This document shows positions 25,357-33,782 of a DNA stretch of 64,000 nucleotides, piece by piece (position 1 is the first letter of the stretch; every line of letters begins with the position of its first letter). The stretch covers positions 1-64,000 of the forward strand of contig CAXBES010000007.1 in NCBI GenBank assembly GCA_963974915.1, written 5' to 3'. A model generated the notes under the pieces. That model was not told the origin of the DNA and searched no databases. It was given only the letters and a program-made list of their open reading frames with translations. Position numbers and translations under genes: made by a program. The stretch is from CAXBES01 sp963974915 (GTDB taxonomy: Bacteria; Bacteroidota; Bacteroidia; Flavobacteriales; Flavobacteriaceae).

Positions 25357-25396
25357 AATTAAAAATATGATCACAAACTTAGATTGCCACTGCAGA

Positions 25397-25894
25397 CTAA
25401 AACTTTGAGTCTTTGCGTAGTTGTGCCATTTTAATAGCGGCTATGGCAGCTTCGGTACCTTTATTACCGTGCTTTCCTCCACTTCTATCTATGGCCTGTT
25501 GCAGATTATTATCGGTTAGCACACAAAAGATGACAGGAATGTCGTTGTCAATATTAAGATCTTTTATTCCCTGTGCAACCGCTTCACATACATAATCGAA
25601 GTGTTTGGTTTCCCCTTGTATCACGCTTCCAATTGCAATAATAGCATCGAGCATATCGTAGCTTTTCTGCATTTTTTTGCAACCGTAAATTAGTTCGAAA
25701 CTTCCGGGTACATTCCAACGAACAATATTTTCATTAATAGCTCCACAATCTTTTAAAGCATTGAAAGCTCCCTGGAACATACCTTCGGTAATATCGTGGT
25801 TCCATTCAGAAACAACAATCCCAAACCGAAAGTCCTTCGCATTTGGGATTGATGCTTTATCATAAGTAGATAAATTCTTATTTTCTGTAGCCAT
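25397..25894 (-). CDS. ribH: 6,7-dimethyl-8-ribityllumazine synthase
   Basis: This enzyme makes 6,7-dimethyl-8-ribityllumazine, the penultimate step in riboflavin synthesis. The 165-aa protein has FGIVVSEWNHDIT (substrate-binding Trp), VPGSFELIYGCKKM, IAIGSVIQGETKHFDYVCEAVAQGI with the conserved His, and PVIFCVLTDNNLQQAIDRSGGKHGNKGTEAA. The length is typical for the icosahedral type. It starts 2 nt after the TPR gene ends. Confidence 0.95.
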   Translation of the reverse strand: MATENKNLSTYDKASIPNAKDFRFGIVVSEWNHDITEGMFQGAFNALKDCGAINENIVRWNVPGSFELIYGCKKMQKSYDMLDAIIAIGSVIQGETKHFDYVCEAVAQGIKDLNIDNDIPVIFCVLTDNNLQQAIDRSGGKHGNKGTEAAIAAIKMAQLRKDSKF

Positions 25895-25896
25895 TA

Positions 25897-26661
25897 TTAC
25901 TTCATTGCCTCAGCCTTCCCTGTATATAATACAGCCTTTGGAGCTTCAGCGGAAGTTGGATAATTATCTTCAATGTTTTTAAAATGCTTCATTGCGACAT
26001 CAGCTTTTCCTAGATTTAAAGCCGCGATCCCGGCTTTCAATAGAAACCTTGGAGTCGTAAAATCATTGTCGCGCATAGTAGCAGCTGTCTCATAATATTT
26101 GAGTGCCTCTTCATTCTGATTTAATTGAACAAACGCATCACCAATACCTCCTTTGGCAAGTGGCGCCAATACTTCGTCATCGCTCTTAAAATCTTCCAGA
26201 TAATCAATCGCTTCTTTATACTGATTAGTATTAAGATAAGCCATACCGGCGTAATAATTAGCTAAATTTGCCGCGTTTGTTCCTCCGTAATTGTCAATTA
26301 TATCGAGGAAACCGTATTTTCCTTCACCTCCGTTAAGAGATAAGTTATACAACGAATCCTTTGCTGTTCCAGTTAAAGCGGTTTCAAAATAAGACTGTGC
26401 TTTATACATTTCGTTCATTGCTTCAGCTTCCTTTGGCTTTTGAACAAACTCCTGGAATGCCAAGTACCCTAATACACAAACTGCTACAACGCCAATAAAA
26501 CCAAGGATGTATTTCTGATTTTTCTCAACCCATGCTTCTGTTTTTGAAGCTCCTTCGTCAAGGGTATTAAACACCTCAGCCGTTGCACTGTTCTCTTCGA
26601 TAACTGTGTCCTTTTCAGCTTTGGTTCTAGGTTTACCCCCACGTTTCTTGTATGTTGCCAT
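25897..26661 (-). CDS. Single-pass membrane protein with TPR-like repeats
   Basis: The 254-aa protein has a lysine-rich N-terminus, one membrane helix (about residues 52-70, YILGFIGVVAVCVLGYLAF) and a C-terminal helical repeat region (YYAGMAYLNTNQYKEAIDYL, GDAFVQLNQNEEALKYYETA, AGIAALNLGKADVAMKHF). This layout is like YfgM-type ancillary proteins, but its partner is unknown. A TATTTTTG box lies about 24 nt upstream of the ATG on the minus strand. It is the first gene of the minus operon with ribH. Confidence 0.8.
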   Translation of the reverse strand: MATYKKRGGKPRTKAEKDTVIEENSATAEVFNTLDEGASKTEAWVEKNQKYILGFIGVVAVCVLGYLAFQEFVQKPKEAEAMNEMYKAQSYFETALTGTAKDSLYNLSLNGGEGKYGFLDIIDNYGGTNAANLANYYAGMAYLNTNQYKEAIDYLEDFKSDDEVLAPLAKGGIGDAFVQLNQNEEALKYYETAATMRDNDFTTPRFLLKAGIAALNLGKADVAMKHFKNIEDNYPTSAEAPKAVLYTGKAEAMK

Positions 26662-26809
26662 AATTTTCTTTGTTGAAGCGCAAAAATAAAATATTTATTA
26701 GAATTTAAAAGAGAAAAGATTTCTTATTTTTCAATAATTTGCAAGTCGGTTTTTGGTCTCCTTCAGAAAAAAACAATCCAATTTAAAAGATCGCATTAGC
26801 CTTAATACT

Positions 26810-27889
26810 ATGGTGTTACAAAATTTATCACTTCTCAATTACAAGAACTTTGAATCTCAAATCTTCGACTTCGACCCTAAGATTAACTGTTTCGTAGGTC
26901 ATAATGGTGTAGGAAAGACCAATGTATTAGACGCTATTTACCATTTATCCTTCGGAAAAAGCTATTTCAACCCAATAACGAGTCAGAATATCAAACATGG
27001 AGAAGATTTTTTCGTAATTGAAGGGGAATATCAGAAAGAAGATCGCAATGAAAAAATATTAGTAAGCGCTAAAAGAGGGCAAAAGAAAATCATTAAGCGC
27101 AACGCAAAACCCTACGAGAAGTTTAGTGAACATATTGGGTTTTTACCCTTGGTGATTATTTCTCCATCAGACAGAGATCTAATTATAGAAGGGAGTGAAA
27201 CACGTCGTAAGTTTATCGACGGAGTTATTTCACAAGGCGATGCACAATATCTTCAGAATTTAATCAATTATAATAAGGTATTGGCGCAACGAAATTCGTT
27301 ACTTAAGTATTTTGCGGCTAATAATACCTTCAATAAAGATACATTGACTATCTATGACGAACAACTAAGTGCGTATGGCAGTGAGATCTATAAAAAACGA
27401 AGTGATTTTCTGGAAATATTTAAACCAATTTTTCTTGAACGTTACCGTGCGATAAGCAACAGTAATGAATCTGTAGATTTAATTTATAAGAGTCAGTTAC
27501 AGGAAAAAGATCTATTATCCCTTCTGAAAGAAAACATCAACAAAGATAAGCTGAGTCAGTACTCAAACTTCGGAATTCATAAGGACGACCTCAGTTTTGA
27601 AATCGATGAACATCCTATAAAAAAGTTTGGATCTCAAGGGCAGCAAAAATCGTACTTGATCGCTTTGAAATTGGCACAGTTCGATTTTATAACCGAACAG
27701 AAAAAAGTAAAGCCCATCTTGCTTTTAGATGATATTTTCGATAAGTTAGACGAGCAGCGAGTAGCCCAAATTATCGCACTGGTCGATGCTGAAAACTTCG
27801 GACAATTATTTATAAGCGATACCCATGCCGATAGGACCGAGAAAGTAATTAAAGAAGTACATCAAAGTTATAAAATGTTTGAGCTGTGA
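26810..27889 (+). CDS. recF: DNA replication and repair protein RecF
   Basis: RecF binds gapped DNA and helps RecO/RecR load RecA. The 359-aa SMC-like ATPase has LSLLNYKNFESQIFDF at the N-terminus, Walker A VGHNGVGKTNVLDAI, the signature-like FGSQGQQKSYLIALKLAQFDF and Walker B PILLLDDIFDKLDE. I chose ATG 26810, where RecF N-termini usually begin; an upstream TTG at 26753 would add 19 residues with no family match. It is divergent from the TPR/ribH operon. Confidence 0.94.
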   Translation: MVLQNLSLLNYKNFESQIFDFDPKINCFVGHNGVGKTNVLDAIYHLSFGKSYFNPITSQNIKHGEDFFVIEGEYQKEDRNEKILVSAKRGQKKIIKRNAKPYEKFSEHIGFLPLVIISPSDRDLIIEGSETRRKFIDGVISQGDAQYLQNLINYNKVLAQRNSLLKYFAANNTFNKDTLTIYDEQLSAYGSEIYKKRSDFLEIFKPIFLERYRAISNSNESVDLIYKSQLQEKDLLSLLKENINKDKLSQYSNFGIHKDDLSFEIDEHPIKKFGSQGQQKSYLIALKLAQFDFITEQKKVKPILLLDDIFDKLDEQRVAQIIALVDAENFGQLFISDTHADRTEKVIKEVHQSYKMFEL

Positions 27890-27975
27890 AGTTAAAGAGC
27901 AGGGAATTGGAGCAGCAATGAATTTATAAAAACTAATTCTCGCTAATAAAGTAAATCACATAAAACTGAAGTGTA

Positions 27976-28398
27976 ATGCAAGTTAAGTATATAGTCTTTT
28001 TAATCGTTTTAGCAATCGTAGGCTGTTCTAAACAGGATCCGAAGCTTCAAAAGGAGCATCTAGCAGGGTATTGGGAAATTTCTTCCGTAGAAATGACAGA
28101 TGGTACTAAAAAATCTTTTAGTATTAATAGCGTTATAGATTTTATTGAAGTGACCGGAGATTACGGAGTTAGAACGAAGGTAGCTCCTAAGTTTGATGGG
28201 ACCTTTGTCACCAATGGTACCGCAGAGAAATTTAGTATAAAGATCGAGGATGATAGCCTCCGGCTTTATTACGAAACCCCTTTCGACAATTGGAAGGAAA
28301 CAGTTTTAACGGCTACAGACAGTATTTTAACCGTAAAGAACAGAGATAATAAGATTTATTATTACTCCAGGTTTAAAAAGTTTAATTTTGGAGAATAG
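27976..28398 (+). CDS. Small lipoprotein, lipocalin-like
   Basis: The 140-aa protein has a lipoprotein signal (FLIVLAIVGC, Cys17). The rest is predicted mostly beta-strand and starts LAGYWEISSVEM, a pattern common in lipocalin-like domains of Bacteroidota. The ligand is unknown. It lies between recF and the DUF721 gene, in the same direction. Confidence 0.7.
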   Translation: MQVKYIVFLIVLAIVGCSKQDPKLQKEHLAGYWEISSVEMTDGTKKSFSINSVIDFIEVTGDYGVRTKVAPKFDGTFVTNGTAEKFSIKIEDDSLRLYYETPFDNWKETVLTATDSILTVKNRDNKIYYYSRFKKFNFGE

Positions 28399-28452
28399 AT
28401 AACGTCAAGGTTTTCGAAACTTCATATACAAATCAGTTAAAAGATAATTACA

Positions 28453-28749
28453 TTGGCTAAAAGAAATGCAGAATATACAAGTATTGGAGATGTTTTAAAA
28501 GAATTTATTGAAACTAATAAACTCGATAAGGGGTTAGATAAAGTTGAAGTGAAAGAAACATGGCATAAAGTTATGGGAACGGCTATTTCAAATTACACAA
28601 CCAATATTTTGTTAGACCGAGACACGCTCTATGTTGAACTTAGTTCCTCGGTTCTACGGGAAGAACTCTCATACGGAAAAGAAAAGATAATTAGATTGGT
28701 GAACGAAGAACTTGGAAAGCAATTGATCAAGAAATTAGTTTTGAGATAG
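28453..28749 (+). CDS. DUF721-family protein
   Basis: The 98-aa protein matches the DUF721 (DciA-like) layout: SIGDVLKEFIETNKLDKGL, a central W (VKETWHKVMG), YTTNILLDRDTLYVELSSSVLREELSY and a C-terminal KKLVLR strand. In other bacteria DciA loads the replicative helicase, and members often sit next to recF, as here. The start is TTG at 28453 (MAKRNAEYTS); no ATG fits the family N-terminus. The DciA role is inferred from family and context. Confidence 0.8.
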   Translation: MAKRNAEYTSIGDVLKEFIETNKLDKGLDKVEVKETWHKVMGTAISNYTTNILLDRDTLYVELSSSVLREELSYGKEKIIRLVNEELGKQLIKKLVLR

Positions 28750-28764
28750 CATTTGGCTTCAGAC

Positions 28765-28813
28765 AAAAAAAATCCCCTGATGAAATAAAACTGATCATCA
28801 GGGGATTTTTTTC
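28765..28813. terminator. Bidirectional terminator between DUF721 gene and ndk
   Basis: AAAAAAAATCCCCTGATGA (28765-28783) pairs with TCATCAGGGGATTTTTTT (from 28794). A-runs and T-runs on both sides allow termination of the converging transcripts. Confidence 0.9.
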
Positions 28814-28826
28814 TTGATTTATGATT

Positions 28827-29246
28827 CTAGAACATCTCTCTTCCCGAAAAGTGGAATGCCCCTTCGATCGCTGCGTTCTCGTCACTATCACTTCCGTGCA
28901 CGGCATTTTCACCAATAGAAGCAGCGTATAATTTTCTAATTGTACCTTCGGCCGCATCTGCAGGGTTGGTAGCTCCAATTAAGGTTCTGAAGTCTTCAAC
29001 CGCATTGCTTTTTTCAAGTATTGCAGCGACAATAGGACCACGTGTCATATACTCTACTAATTCACCGAAGAAAGGACGCTCCTTATGAATTGCGTAAAAT
29101 TCTTTTGCATCGGCAGTAGTCATTTGCGTTAATTTCATCGCAACGATTCTAAAACCTGCTGCATTAATTTTTTCAAGAATAGCTCCAATGTGTCCTTTTT
29201 CAACACTATCGGGCTTTAACATAGTAAACGTTCTATCTGTTCTCAT
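28827..29246 (-). CDS. ndk: Nucleoside diphosphate kinase
   Basis: Ndk balances NTP and dNTP pools by phosphotransfer through a histidine. The 139-aa protein begins RTFTMLKPDSVEKGHIGAIL, has the FFGELVEYMTRGPIVAAIL segment and the active-site NAVHGSDSDENAA with the catalytic His. The length is normal. A promoter with both Bacteroidota boxes lies just upstream, and a bidirectional terminator follows. Confidence 0.97.
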   Translation of the reverse strand: MRTDRTFTMLKPDSVEKGHIGAILEKINAAGFRIVAMKLTQMTTADAKEFYAIHKERPFFGELVEYMTRGPIVAAILEKSNAVEDFRTLIGATNPADAAEGTIRKLYAASIGENAVHGSDSDENAAIEGAFHFSGREMF

Positions 29247-29267
29247 TACAAATTTTTAAATTTTGTG

Positions 29268-29297
29268 CAAAATTACACTTTTAGTATTCAATTGCAA
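29268..29297 (-). promoter_or_regulatory. Promoter of ndk
   Basis: On the minus strand TTG (29297-29295) and TAATTTTG (29275-29268) are 19 nt apart, a full match to the Bacteroidota consensus. The ATG of ndk follows about 21 nt later. Confidence 0.6.
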
Positions 29298-29310
29298 GCC
29301 TAACAATACT

Positions 29311-30363
29311 TTAATATTGTTGTGTCAGGCTTTCCAGTAATTTATTATTTACACCTCTAATTTCCATTTGAACCTCATCTTGTTCAAAATTAAATCTCAA
29401 AACGCCGAAATTAAGGTCTCTTATTTCCTTTCCAACTCTGTATCTGTTAGCTCCTTCCGGATTATCGGGAAATGTATGTGTAAGTCCGCTGGTCGTAAAA
29501 TCCACCAACCTATAATCCAATCCGTCAACTTCATTTACAGAGAATTCAGCCAAATGTCTGTCACCACTTAAGAGAAGAATATTCTTAGCCTTTGCATTTA
29601 TTATGGTTTCATACATTTTCTTTACTTCGGAAGGGTGATTACCCCATTTTTCCCATCCGTGTTCATCGGCCAAAAACTGAATACTTGTTACGATCACATT
29701 AAAATTTGCCGAGGTATCTTCAAGCTCCTTTTGAAGCCATTTCCATTGGGTATCGCCAAGAATGGTTCCACCTTCACCTTCTTTCCATGGTTCATACCTC
29801 CAACCTTCAACAGTACTTTTTTTGAGTGAATCCCTAAAATAACGCGTATCCAACAATATCACCTTTACACTGCCGTCATTTGTATTATAATTTCTGGAAT
29901 AGTACATCCCTTCTTGACTCCTTAACGGATCGTTTTCGGGGAATTTTAGAAAATCCAGCAATACCTGTTGGGCTTCATCTTTCATCTCCCACTCTACTCC
30001 AGCGTCATTCTTTCCGTAGTCATGGTCATCCCAGGTTCCAATCACCGTAGTATTCTTTTCAAGTTTAGCATAATCGGGATTCGCTAAAACTTTGTCGTAA
30101 TCGGCTTTCATTTTTTGCATATCCGGCGTATCGGCATAGACATTATCTCCACCCCAAATAAAAACGTCCGGATTATTTTCAAGAATGGGTTTCCAAAGTG
30201 GTTGCTCCCGGTTTTGATCATTACAACTCGCAAACACAATCGTAAATGGATCTTTTTTGTTGGAAGAAACTTCGGTTTTATTTTCTTCGGAAAGTACTTC
30301 GGGGGACTTCGACTTGCAAGAAAATAATGAGAGTAAGAGGATTAAAATGTAAAATATTCTCAT
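29311..30363 (-). CDS. PhoD-like metallophosphatase, lipoprotein
   Basis: The 350-aa protein has a lipoprotein signal (LLSLFSC, Cys16) and an alkaline phosphatase D-like domain: FASCNDQNR, WGGDNVYADT (metal-binding Asp and Asn), GTWDDHDYGKNDAG, and LLSGDRHLAEFSV near the C-terminus. PhoD enzymes are phosphodiesterases or monoesterases with Fe/Ca metals. It should act in the periplasm or at the cell surface. It stands alone, divergent from nrnA. Confidence 0.88.
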   Translation of the reverse strand: MRIFYILILLLSLFSCKSKSPEVLSEENKTEVSSNKKDPFTIVFASCNDQNREQPLWKPILENNPDVFIWGGDNVYADTPDMQKMKADYDKVLANPDYAKLEKNTTVIGTWDDHDYGKNDAGVEWEMKDEAQQVLLDFLKFPENDPLRSQEGMYYSRNYNTNDGSVKVILLDTRYFRDSLKKSTVEGWRYEPWKEGEGGTILGDTQWKWLQKELEDTSANFNVIVTSIQFLADEHGWEKWGNHPSEVKKMYETIINAKAKNILLLSGDRHLAEFSVNEVDGLDYRLVDFTTSGLTHTFPDNPEGANRYRVGKEIRDLNFGVLRFNFEQDEVQMEIRGVNNKLLESLTQQY

Positions 30364-30441
30364 CGCGTATGATTTTATCAGTCTTCAAAAGTACAGAATA
30401 CATTATTACTAAAAAGTTAATAAATCGTATCTTCGCACCTT

Positions 30442-31464
30442 ATGAATGAAGAAACAATTAAGTTAGTTAAGCAACTATTAAACACACCTAAAAAAATTGT
30501 AGTAGTAGGACACAAGAATCCGGACGGGGATGCACTTGGTTCTTGCCTAGGGCTTTCGATTTTCTTAAAACACCTTGGACACTACCCTACTGTGATCATG
30601 CCTAATGATTTCCCCGATTTTTTAAAATGGCTCCCTGAAAATGAAAGTATTGTAATTCATGAAAAGGAAGTTGAAAAGAGTACAGAAGCGATTGAAAACG
30701 CGGAAGTCATTTTTACCCTGGATTTTAATATGCTAAATCGTGTTGGAGATCTGGAAGTCCCTTTAAAAGAGAGCTCTGCTTCTTTTATCATGATAGATCA
30801 TCATCAACAACCCGGGGATTACGCTGCGGCAACCTATAGTGATACAACTATGAGTTCGACCGCCGAAATGGTATATCATTTTATCGCTGCCCTGGAAAAA
30901 ACCGATTTGATCAATGCCGACATAGCTACAAACTTATATACCGGAATAATGACAGATACCGGTTCATTTAGGTTTCCATCAACTTCGGCACTAACACACA
31001 AAGTGATTGCTCACCTTATAGAATCGGGGGCAAATAATTCAGACATCCATCAAAATATATATGATACTAATAGTCCCGACCGACTCAAATTATTGGGAGT
31101 GGCTTTAAAGAATCTCGTAATCCTTCCGAAGCACCGTACAGCATACATCACATTAACACAAAAGGATCTGGATGAACATAATTTCAGGAAAGGCGATACC
31201 GAAGGTTTTGTAAATTATGCCCTATCTGTATCAGACATTGTTTTCGCAGTTATTTTTATTGAAAATAAGCAAGAAAACATTGTAAAGATCTCCTTGAGAA
31301 GCAAAGGAAATTTCTCAGTTAACGAATTTGCCCGAAACCATTATAATGGTGGGGGCCATACAAATGCCGCCGGAGGAAGAAGTTCCCTCGCTCTGGACAA
31401 TACTATTACTGAATTTATTAGTATCTTGCCAGACTATAATATTGCCCTACAAAATGCTACATAA
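30442..31464 (+). CDS. nrnA: DHH-family oligoribonuclease/pAp phosphatase (NrnA-like)
   Basis: NrnA degrades nano-RNA and 3'-phosphoadenosine 5'-phosphate. The 340-aa protein has the DHH domain motifs GHKNPDGDALGS, TLDFNM, IMIDHHQQPGDY and a DTGSFRF segment, then the DHHA1 domain ending GGGHTNAAGG. A TATCTTCG -7 box sits at 30428-30435, only 6 nt before the ATG. Its 3' end overlaps the gldI start by 11 nt. Confidence 0.9.
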   Translation: MNEETIKLVKQLLNTPKKIVVVGHKNPDGDALGSCLGLSIFLKHLGHYPTVIMPNDFPDFLKWLPENESIVIHEKEVEKSTEAIENAEVIFTLDFNMLNRVGDLEVPLKESSASFIMIDHHQQPGDYAAATYSDTTMSSTAEMVYHFIAALEKTDLINADIATNLYTGIMTDTGSFRFPSTSALTHKVIAHLIESGANNSDIHQNIYDTNSPDRLKLLGVALKNLVILPKHRTAYITLTQKDLDEHNFRKGDTEGFVNYALSVSDIVFAVIFIENKQENIVKISLRSKGNFSVNEFARNHYNGGGHTNAAGGRSSLALDNTITEFISILPDYNIALQNAT

Positions 31465-32008
31465 GTTATATTGCTTATTTTTCCTAAGTGTAATTTTGGT
31501 CTCATGCAAAAGTCCGGAAGCACGGCGTCCTGTGCAACAAGCTTCAGGATCTTTTATCGAAGAGTCTGCAAAAAGGAACAAACAGTTATACGAAAGAGAA
31601 AAAGAGAGTATTAAAAAGATCATTGCCGCAGATACAGAAAATTCGTATTTGGCTTCAGATAGTGGATTTTGGTATTACTATAAAACCAAGGATTCTTCCT
31701 CAGTAATTATGCCTACAATGGGCGATGTTATCACCTTCACCTATAATATTTCAGACCTTAACGGTAATGTGATCATTTCGGAACAAGAAAACGGAATACA
31801 AAATTACAAAGTAGACCAGACAAATCAAGACTTAATATCGGGAATACGAGATGGCGTAAAGCTTATGAAAGAAGGAGAAACTGTTACTTTCCTTTTTCCG
31901 TCGTATAAAGCATATGGCTATTACGGAATCGATAATAAACTGGGAACCAATGTTCCCATTCAGAGTACTGTAACCTTAAAATCAATCGAACAAACCCAAG
32001 AAAATTAA
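31454..32008 (+). CDS. gldI: Gliding-associated peptidyl-prolyl isomerase GldI
   Basis: GldI is an FKBP-type prolyl isomerase lipoprotein needed for gliding and type IX secretion in Flavobacterium. The 184-aa protein has a lipoprotein signal ending VILVSC (Cys15 of MLHKLYCLFFLS...), a linker, and an FKBP domain with GDVITFTYNI, GIRDGVKLMKEGETVTFLFP and YGYYGIDNKLG. I chose ATG 31454 because it starts the signal peptide; in-frame codons from 31328 lie inside nrnA and would bury it. A second prolyl isomerase gene follows 3 nt after its stop. Confidence 0.88.
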   Translation: MLHKLYCLFFLSVILVSCKSPEARRPVQQASGSFIEESAKRNKQLYEREKESIKKIIAADTENSYLASDSGFWYYYKTKDSSSVIMPTMGDVITFTYNISDLNGNVIISEQENGIQNYKVDQTNQDLISGIRDGVKLMKEGETVTFLFPSYKAYGYYGIDNKLGTNVPIQSTVTLKSIEQTQEN

Positions 32009-32011
32009 TTT

Positions 32012-33118
32012 ATGAAAAAAGTATCCATTTTAGTATTATTTCTAACATTGGCATTTGCATCTTGCCAGAACAAATACCCTGATCTAGAGAAGGGTGTTTA
32101 CGCCGAATTTGTAACGAACAAAGGTACATTTGTGGCAAAATTATACAACGAACAAACTCCCTTAACAGTAGCAAACTTCGTTCAACTAGCCGAGGGAACG
32201 AACGAAATGGTTGATTCTACTTATAAAGGTAAAAGATTTTTTGACGGACTTACATTCCACAGAATTATAAAAGATTTTATGATTCAAGGAGGAGACCCAA
32301 ATGGCGATGGAACCGGAAATCCGGGGTATCGTTTCCCTGATGAGATCGTAGACAGTCTACAACACGATAAAAAAGGAATTCTATCAATGGCTAATTCAGG
32401 TCCAGGAACTAACGGAAGTCAGTTTTTTATCACTTTAAAAGAAACTCCATGGTTAAATGGCAGACACACCGTATTTGGTGAGGTTGTAATTGGACAGGAA
32501 GTTGTTGACTCTATTGGTAATGTACCAACAACGAAACCGGGCGATAAACCTATTGATCCTGTAACGATTACGAGTGTAAACATTATCAATAAAGGAAAAG
32601 CTAACATCCCTGTGTTCGAAAAGGAGATGGAAGCGATCGAGCTTAAAAAGAAAGAAGAAATGGCTCGTGTTGAGAAAATTGCTAGCGAAACAGCTGCTAA
32701 TTTTGCAACTCTTAAAGAACAGGCTGAAGAAATGCCATCTGGTATAAAAGTGTACTGGAACGAAAAAAGTGGTGCGGCAAAGCCTTCCGAAGGAGATGAT
32801 ATTCTTATGAACTACGCCGGATTTTTAACTAACGGGCAATTATTCGACTCGAATATCCAATCTAAAGAAGAAGAGTACGGAATGCTAAACGAAGCAAAAT
32901 TAGCCGGAGGTGGATATGCTCCGTCCAGAGTTAAAATTAGCAAGGATGCGCAATTGATCCCCGGCTTTAAGGAAGGTCTTTTCTTAATGGCTCCAGGCGA
33001 TAAGATCACCTTGTTTATTCCGTCACACTTAGGTTACGGGGAAAGAGGTGCTGCCGGCGGACTTATACCCGCTAATGCAGATCTAATTTTCGAATTAGAG
33101 ATGATGAATGCCGAGTAA
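32012..33118 (+). CDS. Lipoprotein with cyclophilin and FKBP domains
   Basis: The 368-aa protein has a lipoprotein signal (LAFASC, Cys18). Residues about 28-190 are a cyclophilin domain (GKRFFDGLTFHRIIKDFMIQGGDPNGDG, SMANSGPGTNGSQFFITL, LNGRHTVFGEV). A charged coiled region of about 45 residues follows, then an FKBP domain to the end (GDDILMNYAGFLTNGQLFDSN, LIPGFKEGLFLMAPGDKITLFIP, GYGERGAAGGLIPANADLIFELEM). Both isomerase folds are fused in one envelope lipoprotein. It is co-directional with gldI, so it likely assists folding of envelope or T9SS proteins (inference). Confidence 0.9.
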   Translation: MKKVSILVLFLTLAFASCQNKYPDLEKGVYAEFVTNKGTFVAKLYNEQTPLTVANFVQLAEGTNEMVDSTYKGKRFFDGLTFHRIIKDFMIQGGDPNGDGTGNPGYRFPDEIVDSLQHDKKGILSMANSGPGTNGSQFFITLKETPWLNGRHTVFGEVVIGQEVVDSIGNVPTTKPGDKPIDPVTITSVNIINKGKANIPVFEKEMEAIELKKKEEMARVEKIASETAANFATLKEQAEEMPSGIKVYWNEKSGAAKPSEGDDILMNYAGFLTNGQLFDSNIQSKEEEYGMLNEAKLAGGGYAPSRVKISKDAQLIPGFKEGLFLMAPGDKITLFIPSHLGYGERGAAGGLIPANADLIFELEMMNAE

Positions 33119-33136
33119 ATAAAACTGTTTTATTGT

Positions 33137-33175
33137 AAAAAAAAGCCTCCTTCAGATTGAAGGAGGCTTTTTTTT
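33137..33175. terminator. Bidirectional terminator after the isomerase operon
   Basis: AAAAAAAAGCCTCCTTC pairs with GAAGGAGGCTTTTTTTT around a GATTG-type loop. It serves the plus-strand isomerase gene and the minus-strand LysM gene. Confidence 0.92.
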
Positions 33176-33194
33176 ACTTGACCAATTTTTAGAT

Positions 33195-33689
33195 CTAATC
33201 CAAGGGAGGTATTCTTAGCACCTGACCGGGATAAATCTTATCAGGATCTGTAAGCATTGGCTTGTTTGCCTCAAAGATCACAGGATACTTCATAGCGTTT
33301 CCATATACATTCTTAGCAATTTTACTCAAGGTATCACCCTTTTCAACTGTATGAAATGTAGCTTGTGGTTCCTGAACTTCAACTTCCATGTTATCTTGTA
33401 CACTGGCAATTCCGGCAGAATTTCCAATGACCAATACCACTTTTTCACGTGTTGATTGATTCGCTGCCATTCCACTAACAGTAGCTAAGTCATCATCAAT
33501 GGAGATCTTAAGTCTTTCCACCTCCAGGTTCAAATCTGAAATAACCTCCGCCAGATGTTGTTCTGCTTGTCTATCCTCGGCAGCCTCTCTAGCTTCATTT
33601 TTTGCCTTCTCCTCAGCTTTTTTCTCTGCTGATGTTTTCCCGCCAAATATTTTGGCCCCGGCATCTTTAATAAATGTGAATAATCCCAT
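33195..33689 (-). CDS. BON-LysM protein, Kbp/YgaU-like
   Basis: The 164-aa protein closely follows the E. coli Kbp (YgaU) layout: MGLFTFIKDAGAKI start, a charged helix, a BON domain (about residues 45-100, ending VLVIGNSAGIASVQDNM) and a LysM domain (FHTVEKGDTLSKIAKNVYG... EANKPMLTDPDKIYPGQVLRIP). E. coli Kbp binds K+ in the cytoplasm. There is no signal peptide here. The N-terminal charged segment is longer than in E. coli by about 15 residues. Confidence 0.9.
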   Translation of the reverse strand: MGLFTFIKDAGAKIFGGKTSAEKKAEEKAKNEAREAAEDRQAEQHLAEVISDLNLEVERLKISIDDDLATVSGMAANQSTREKVVLVIGNSAGIASVQDNMEVEVQEPQATFHTVEKGDTLSKIAKNVYGNAMKYPVIFEANKPMLTDPDKIYPGQVLRIPPLD

Positions 33690-33782
33690 AGTTACGTTTT
33701 TAAATGTTAATACTTAAAATTACTAATAGCTATGAAATATTCAACCATGTGTCTGGATAAATAATTGTTAAAATCTAACTTT

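Noticed and set aside
27185..27205. Possible parS site (GTGAAACACG) inside recF
   Set aside because: It is not palindromic and lacks the other half of the GTTTCACGTGAAAC consensus.
28827..28978. Short frames antisense to ndk and to purA, mutL and rel
   Set aside because: All are shadows of strong coding genes on the other strand.
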